Below, in pieces: positions 61,014-64,000 of a DNA stretch of 64,000 nt. Location of the stretch: assembly GCF_004362515.1 (NCBI RefSeq), contig NZ_SNXU01000001.1:3038001-3102000 (forward strand). Reading direction: 5' to 3'. The stretch is from Actinokineospora alba (lineage in GTDB: Bacteria > Actinomycetota > Actinomycetes > Mycobacteriales > Pseudonocardiaceae). The first letter of the stretch is position 1. The number at the start of each line of letters is the position of its first letter. The notes below the pieces were generated by a model. It was not told the DNA's origin, did not search any database, and saw only the letters and a program-made list of their open reading frames with translations. The translations under genes and the position numbers were made by a program.

Positions 61014-63476
61014 ATGGGACAAGTTCGCGTGGCCCGGCTACGCCGCTTCGGTGTGCCCGGCCTGATCACCGCCCTGGCGCTGGGTGTGTTGACACCCACC
61101 GCCGTGGCCGAGGGCGTCGTGCTCGGCGCCGACCGCGCCGACGCGGTCAAGGACAGCTACATCGTCGTCGTGAAGGACAGCGCCGCGCCCAGATCCGCCT
61201 CCGCGCGGACCGCGGCGGCGCTGACCGGCAAGTACGGCGGCTCCGTCACGGTGGCGTGGCAGCACGCGGTGAACGGGTTCTCCGCGCGGATGACGGCGGG
61301 TCAGGCGCGCAGGCTCGCGGTCGACCCCGCCGTGGCCATGGTCGAGCAGGACGCGCTGGTTAAGGTCAGCGAGGACCAGCTCAACCCGCCGTCGTGGGGA
61401 CTGAACCGGGTCGACCAGCGGAACCTGCCGCTGGACAACAAGTACAGCTACGGCACGCGGGCGTCGAACGTGACGGCCTACGTGATCGACACCGGCGTCC
61501 GCGTCTCGCACAGCACCTTCGAGGGCCGGGCGAGGTGGGGCACGAACACGGTGGACAGCAACAACACCGACTGCCACGGGCACGGCACGCACGTCGCGGG
61601 CACGGTGGGCGGCAAGGAATACGGCGTCGCGAAGGGTGTCAAGATCGTCGCGGTCAAGGTGCTCAACTGCTCCGGGTCCGGCTCGAACACCGGGGTGATC
61701 AGCGGCGTCGACTGGGTGACCCGCAACGCGGTGAAACCCGCCGTGGCCAACATGAGTCTCGGCGGCGGGGCGGCGGCCTCGCTCGACACGGCGGTCCGCA
61801 ACTCGATCGCCGCGGGCATCACGTACGCGCTCGCGTCGGGCAACGACAACGGGAACGCCTGCAACTACTCGCCCGCCCGCGTCACCGAGGGCATCACGGT
61901 CAACGCCTCCGACCGCAACGACGCGCGCGCCAGCTTCTCGAACTTCGGCACCTGCACCGACATCTTCGCGCCCGGCGTGGGGATCATGTCGGCCTGGATG
62001 ACCAACGACACCGCGACGAACACCATCAGCGGCACCTCGATGGCCGCGCCGCACGTCGCCGGAGCGGCGGCCGTCTGGCTGGCCAACCGGCCGTCGGACA
62101 CCCCGGCGCAGGTGCAGGCGGGCCTGATCGCGGCGTCGACGCCGAACAAGGTCACCAACCCGGGCACCGGGTCGCCGAACCGGCTGCTCTACATCGACCC
62201 GGGCACACCGACGAACCCGGTCGCGCTGCCGAGCCCGGGGAACCAGACCGGAACCGTCGGGGTCGCGACGAGCGTCAAGCTCTCCGCCACTGGTGGAACG
62301 GCGCCGTACACGTGGTCGGGTGCGGGGCTGCCGCCGGGAATCGCGGTCGGGTCCAGCACTACGCAGTCGGTCGCGGTAGAGGGCACGCCCACCACCGCGG
62401 GTTCGTTCAACGCTTCGGTGACTGTCAAGGATGCCGCGGGCACTACGGCGACGGCTTCGTTCACGTGGACCATCGCTGGCGGTGGGCAGCTCACGTTGCC
62501 TAGCCCTGGGGATCAGACCGGCAAGGTCGGGGTGGACACGGGAGTGAAGCTGGTCGTGTCGGGCGGGACCGGTCCGTACTCGTGGACCGCCAGTGGGTTG
62601 CCCGGTGGCATCGCACTGAACCCGACGGACACCGACGTCGCGATCATCGGCGGCACTCCTTCCGCCGCAGGGGTCTTCGCGGTGAAGGTCGACGTTCGGG
62701 ACAGCACTGGTGCCGCTGCTTCGGCTTCGTTCAGCTGGACCATCGAGGGTGGCGGAAGTCTGACGCTGCCGAACCCGGGTGATCAGACTGGTGCTGTCGG
62801 CGTGGAGGCCGGGGTCAAGCTCGCTGTTTCCGGTGGCACTGGGCCTTACGCGTGGTCGGCTACGGGGCTGCCTGCGGGGATTTCGTTGCAGCCAGGGGAT
62901 TCCGACCGGGCTGTGCTGTCGGGGACGCCTTCAGCCGCTGGGGTTTTCGCGGTGAAGGTGGACGTTCGGGACAGCACTGGCGCTGCGGCTTCGGCTTCGT
63001 TCACTTGGACGATTACCGGTGGTTCTTGTCCGCCTGCGCAGAAGGTGGTGAACCCTGGGTTTGAGTCCGGTGCCACCGGGTGGACTTCTTCGGTGAACGT
63101 CATCGGGCAGCACAGTGCATATCCTGCGCATGGTGGGACTTGGAGTGCTTGGCTCGGTGGGTGGGGGTCGGTCAGCAACGAGTCGTTCTCGCAGGAGGTG
63201 GTTGTGCCTGCCGGATGTTCGAGTGCCCGGTTGTCGTTCTGGCTGCGGGTCGACAGCGCTGAGACTGATCCGACGGCGTACGACCGGATGACCGTTTCGT
63301 TGGGCGGCAAGACGTTGGCGTCGTTCTCGAACCTGAACGAGGCGGGCTATCGGGAGTTCAGCTACTCCGTCGCGGAGTTCGCCGGCCAGACTGTGGCTGT
63401 GCGGTTCGCGTCTACTGAGGACGAGAGTTTGCAGACTTCGTTCCTGGTTGATGATGTGACGGTTTCGGTCGGGTGA
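61014..63476 (+). CDS. Secreted subtilisin-like S8 serine protease with Ig-like repeats
   Basis: 820 aa; GGGAG lies 7 nt before the ATG. Signal peptide (1-32), I9 inhibitor prodomain (about 45-117), S8 domain with catalytic Asp159 (VIDTGV), His190 (GHGTHVAG) and Ser342 (SGTSMAAPH). Then three He_PIG-type Ig-like repeats (about 402-490, 490-580, 580-660), each beginning L-P-x-P-G-x-Q-T-G and holding GTAPYTWS/GTGPYxW, and a C-terminal jelly-roll-like domain (about 665-820; NPGFESGATGW). Late part of the gene uses more T at third positions than neighbouring genes. Confidence 0.92.
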   Translation: MGQVRVARLRRFGVPGLITALALGVLTPTAVAEGVVLGADRADAVKDSYIVVVKDSAAPRSASARTAAALTGKYGGSVTVAWQHAVNGFSARMTAGQARRLAVDPAVAMVEQDALVKVSEDQLNPPSWGLNRVDQRNLPLDNKYSYGTRASNVTAYVIDTGVRVSHSTFEGRARWGTNTVDSNNTDCHGHGTHVAGTVGGKEYGVAKGVKIVAVKVLNCSGSGSNTGVISGVDWVTRNAVKPAVANMSLGGGAAASLDTAVRNSIAAGITYALASGNDNGNACNYSPARVTEGITVNASDRNDARASFSNFGTCTDIFAPGVGIMSAWMTNDTATNTISGTSMAAPHVAGAAAVWLANRPSDTPAQVQAGLIAASTPNKVTNPGTGSPNRLLYIDPGTPTNPVALPSPGNQTGTVGVATSVKLSATGGTAPYTWSGAGLPPGIAVGSSTTQSVAVEGTPTTAGSFNASVTVKDAAGTTATASFTWTIAGGGQLTLPSPGDQTGKVGVDTGVKLVVSGGTGPYSWTASGLPGGIALNPTDTDVAIIGGTPSAAGVFAVKVDVRDSTGAAASASFSWTIEGGGSLTLPNPGDQTGAVGVEAGVKLAVSGGTGPYAWSATGLPAGISLQPGDSDRAVLSGTPSAAGVFAVKVDVRDSTGAAASASFTWTITGGSCPPAQKVVNPGFESGATGWTSSVNVIGQHSAYPAHGGTWSAWLGGWGSVSNESFSQEVVVPAGCSSARLSFWLRVDSAETDPTAYDRMTVSLGGKTLASFSNLNEAGYREFSYSVAEFAGQTVAVRFASTEDESLQTSFLVDDVTVSVG

Positions 63477-63482
63477 GCGCCT

Positions 63483-63511
63483 AAGGGCGGCAAGGTTTCC
63501 TTGCCGCCCTT
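63483..63511 (+). terminator. Terminator after the S8 protease
   Basis: A perfect 13-bp stem (AAGGGCGGCAAGG) with a 3-nt loop (TTT), 7 bp after the stop. Confidence 0.8.
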
Positions 63512-63522
63512 GGGGTTTGGTG

Positions 63523-63661
63523 CCTGTTTGGGTGGTTCGCCTTGATTTGGGGACCCCTAGAAATGGGCCTGCGCGGGCAAAGAGGGTGGGGAGGTGAAAC
63601 CCACCCGCGCCGGAAGTTTAGGCCCATTTCACCCCAAATCAAGGCGAACCACCCAAACAGG
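63523..63661. repeat. Palindromic dispersed repeat, copy 2
   Basis: 139 bp with the same perfect 30-bp terminal inverted repeats as 26537-26674 (63523-63552 and 63632-63661). The inner arms AAATGGGCCT/AGGCCCATTT are conserved, while the central loop differs. Similarity extends a few bases outside (TTTGGTG before, CCGTTGGG after). It lies between convergent genes. Confidence 0.9.
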
Positions 63662-63746
63662 CCGTTGGGTTCGGCCCCTTGCGATGAGGGGGTCGGATGT
63701 CGCCCGGGTGCTTGCTTGCTGGGATGTGGGCTGTGGGTGCGTCGGG

Positions 63747-64000
63747 TTATGCGCGTTCCAGGAACGTCAGTACGGCGCGTACTCGGCGGTGTTCGACGCT
63801 GCTGGGTTCCAGTCCCAGCTTCGAGAAGATGTTGCCCACGTGCTTCTCCACGGCGCCATCCGAGACCGTGAGGGTCTTGGCGATGGCCACATTGGACAGT
63901 CCTTGGGCCATCAGGCCGAGCACTTCGCGTTCACGTGGTGTCAGTAGGTCGATCGGGTTGCGGCGTCCTCTGGCCATGAGCTGCGCGATCACCTCCTGAT
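63747..64000 (-). CDS. NarL/LuxR-type response regulator, C-terminal part
   Basis: Partial; the gene runs off the right edge. Visible: DLLTPREREVLGLMAQGLSNVAIAKTLTVSDGAVEKHVGNIFSKLGL, the LuxR-type HTH. The frame stays open to the window end (codons for EVIAQLMARGRR), as in NarL-type regulators, so the GTG at 63992 is probably not the start. Confidence 0.85.
   Translation of the reverse strand, partial: QEVIAQLMARGRRNPIDLLTPREREVLGLMAQGLSNVAIAKTLTVSDGAVEKHVGNIFSKLGLEPSSVEHRRVRAVLTFLERA

Overview
The window is GC-rich, with strong GC3 bias, many GTG starts and stop/start overlaps between neighbouring genes. It comes from the chromosome of a high-GC actinobacterium. The gene run uvrD2 - whiB7 - ABC1 kinase - ThiF-like - zinc peptidase - DUF2342 protease - YlbL/Lon-like protease - PPA1309 - UPF0182 matches, from memory, the arrangement around Rv3192-Rv3198c of Mycobacterium. 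With the secreted subtilase and the respiratory nitrate reductase this suggests a Pseudonocardiales-type organism; genus not resolved.

1-20.3 kb: right-hand part of an integrative conjugative element. On the minus strand runs a single-strand type IV secretion operon: HTH-like protein, VirB2-like pilin, VirB6/TrbL-like channel, PrgI/VirB3-like, VirB4 ATPase, VirD4 coupling ATPase, Replic_Relax-type protein, and transglycosylase/NlpC hydrolase. It continues off the left edge; no relaxase is in view. Divergently, on the plus strand, runs a tightly overlapping DNA-modification operon: degenerate methyltransferase-like protein, amino-methyltransferase, C5-cytosine methyltransferase, PP-loop PAPS-reductase-like protein, recombinase-domain protein and a small protein. 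Excisionase and tyrosine integrase follow. The VirB6-like protein has a long cytoplasmic tail with eight Q-x-x-[LF]-P-[LF] hexapeptides that resemble sliding-clamp-binding motifs.

20.4-24.0 kb: a two-gene operon convergent with the integrase. It encodes a catalytically dead long prokaryotic Argonaute followed, with a 4-bp overlap, by a protein with a C-terminal PD-(D/E)XK nuclease. This is a probable guide-activated defence system and the strongest candidate for a novel system here.

24.3-44.3 kb: core chromosome. glnA (with an upstream GlnR-like box), RDD protein, GNAT, DUF4191, uvrD2, whiB7 with a leader ORF and intrinsic attenuator, ECF41-type sigma factor, orphan DUF742 protein, methyltransferases, ABC1 kinase, ThiF/TOMM-like protein, peptidases, and a large UPF0182 membrane protein.

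44.3-52.6 kb: narGHJI respiratory nitrate reductase (minus strand), preceded by a PCMT-like methyltransferase.

52.7-64 kb: two identical initiator tRNA-fMet genes, PadR-like regulator, prfB, ftsE-ftsX-smpB, amidohydrolase, lon with an upstream HspR (HAIR) operator, a secreted S8 protease with Ig-like repeats, and the C-terminal end of a NarL/LuxR regulator cut by the window edge. A dispersed 138-bp palindromic repeat with perfect 30-bp inverted ends occurs twice (26.5 and 63.5 kb), each time between convergent genes.
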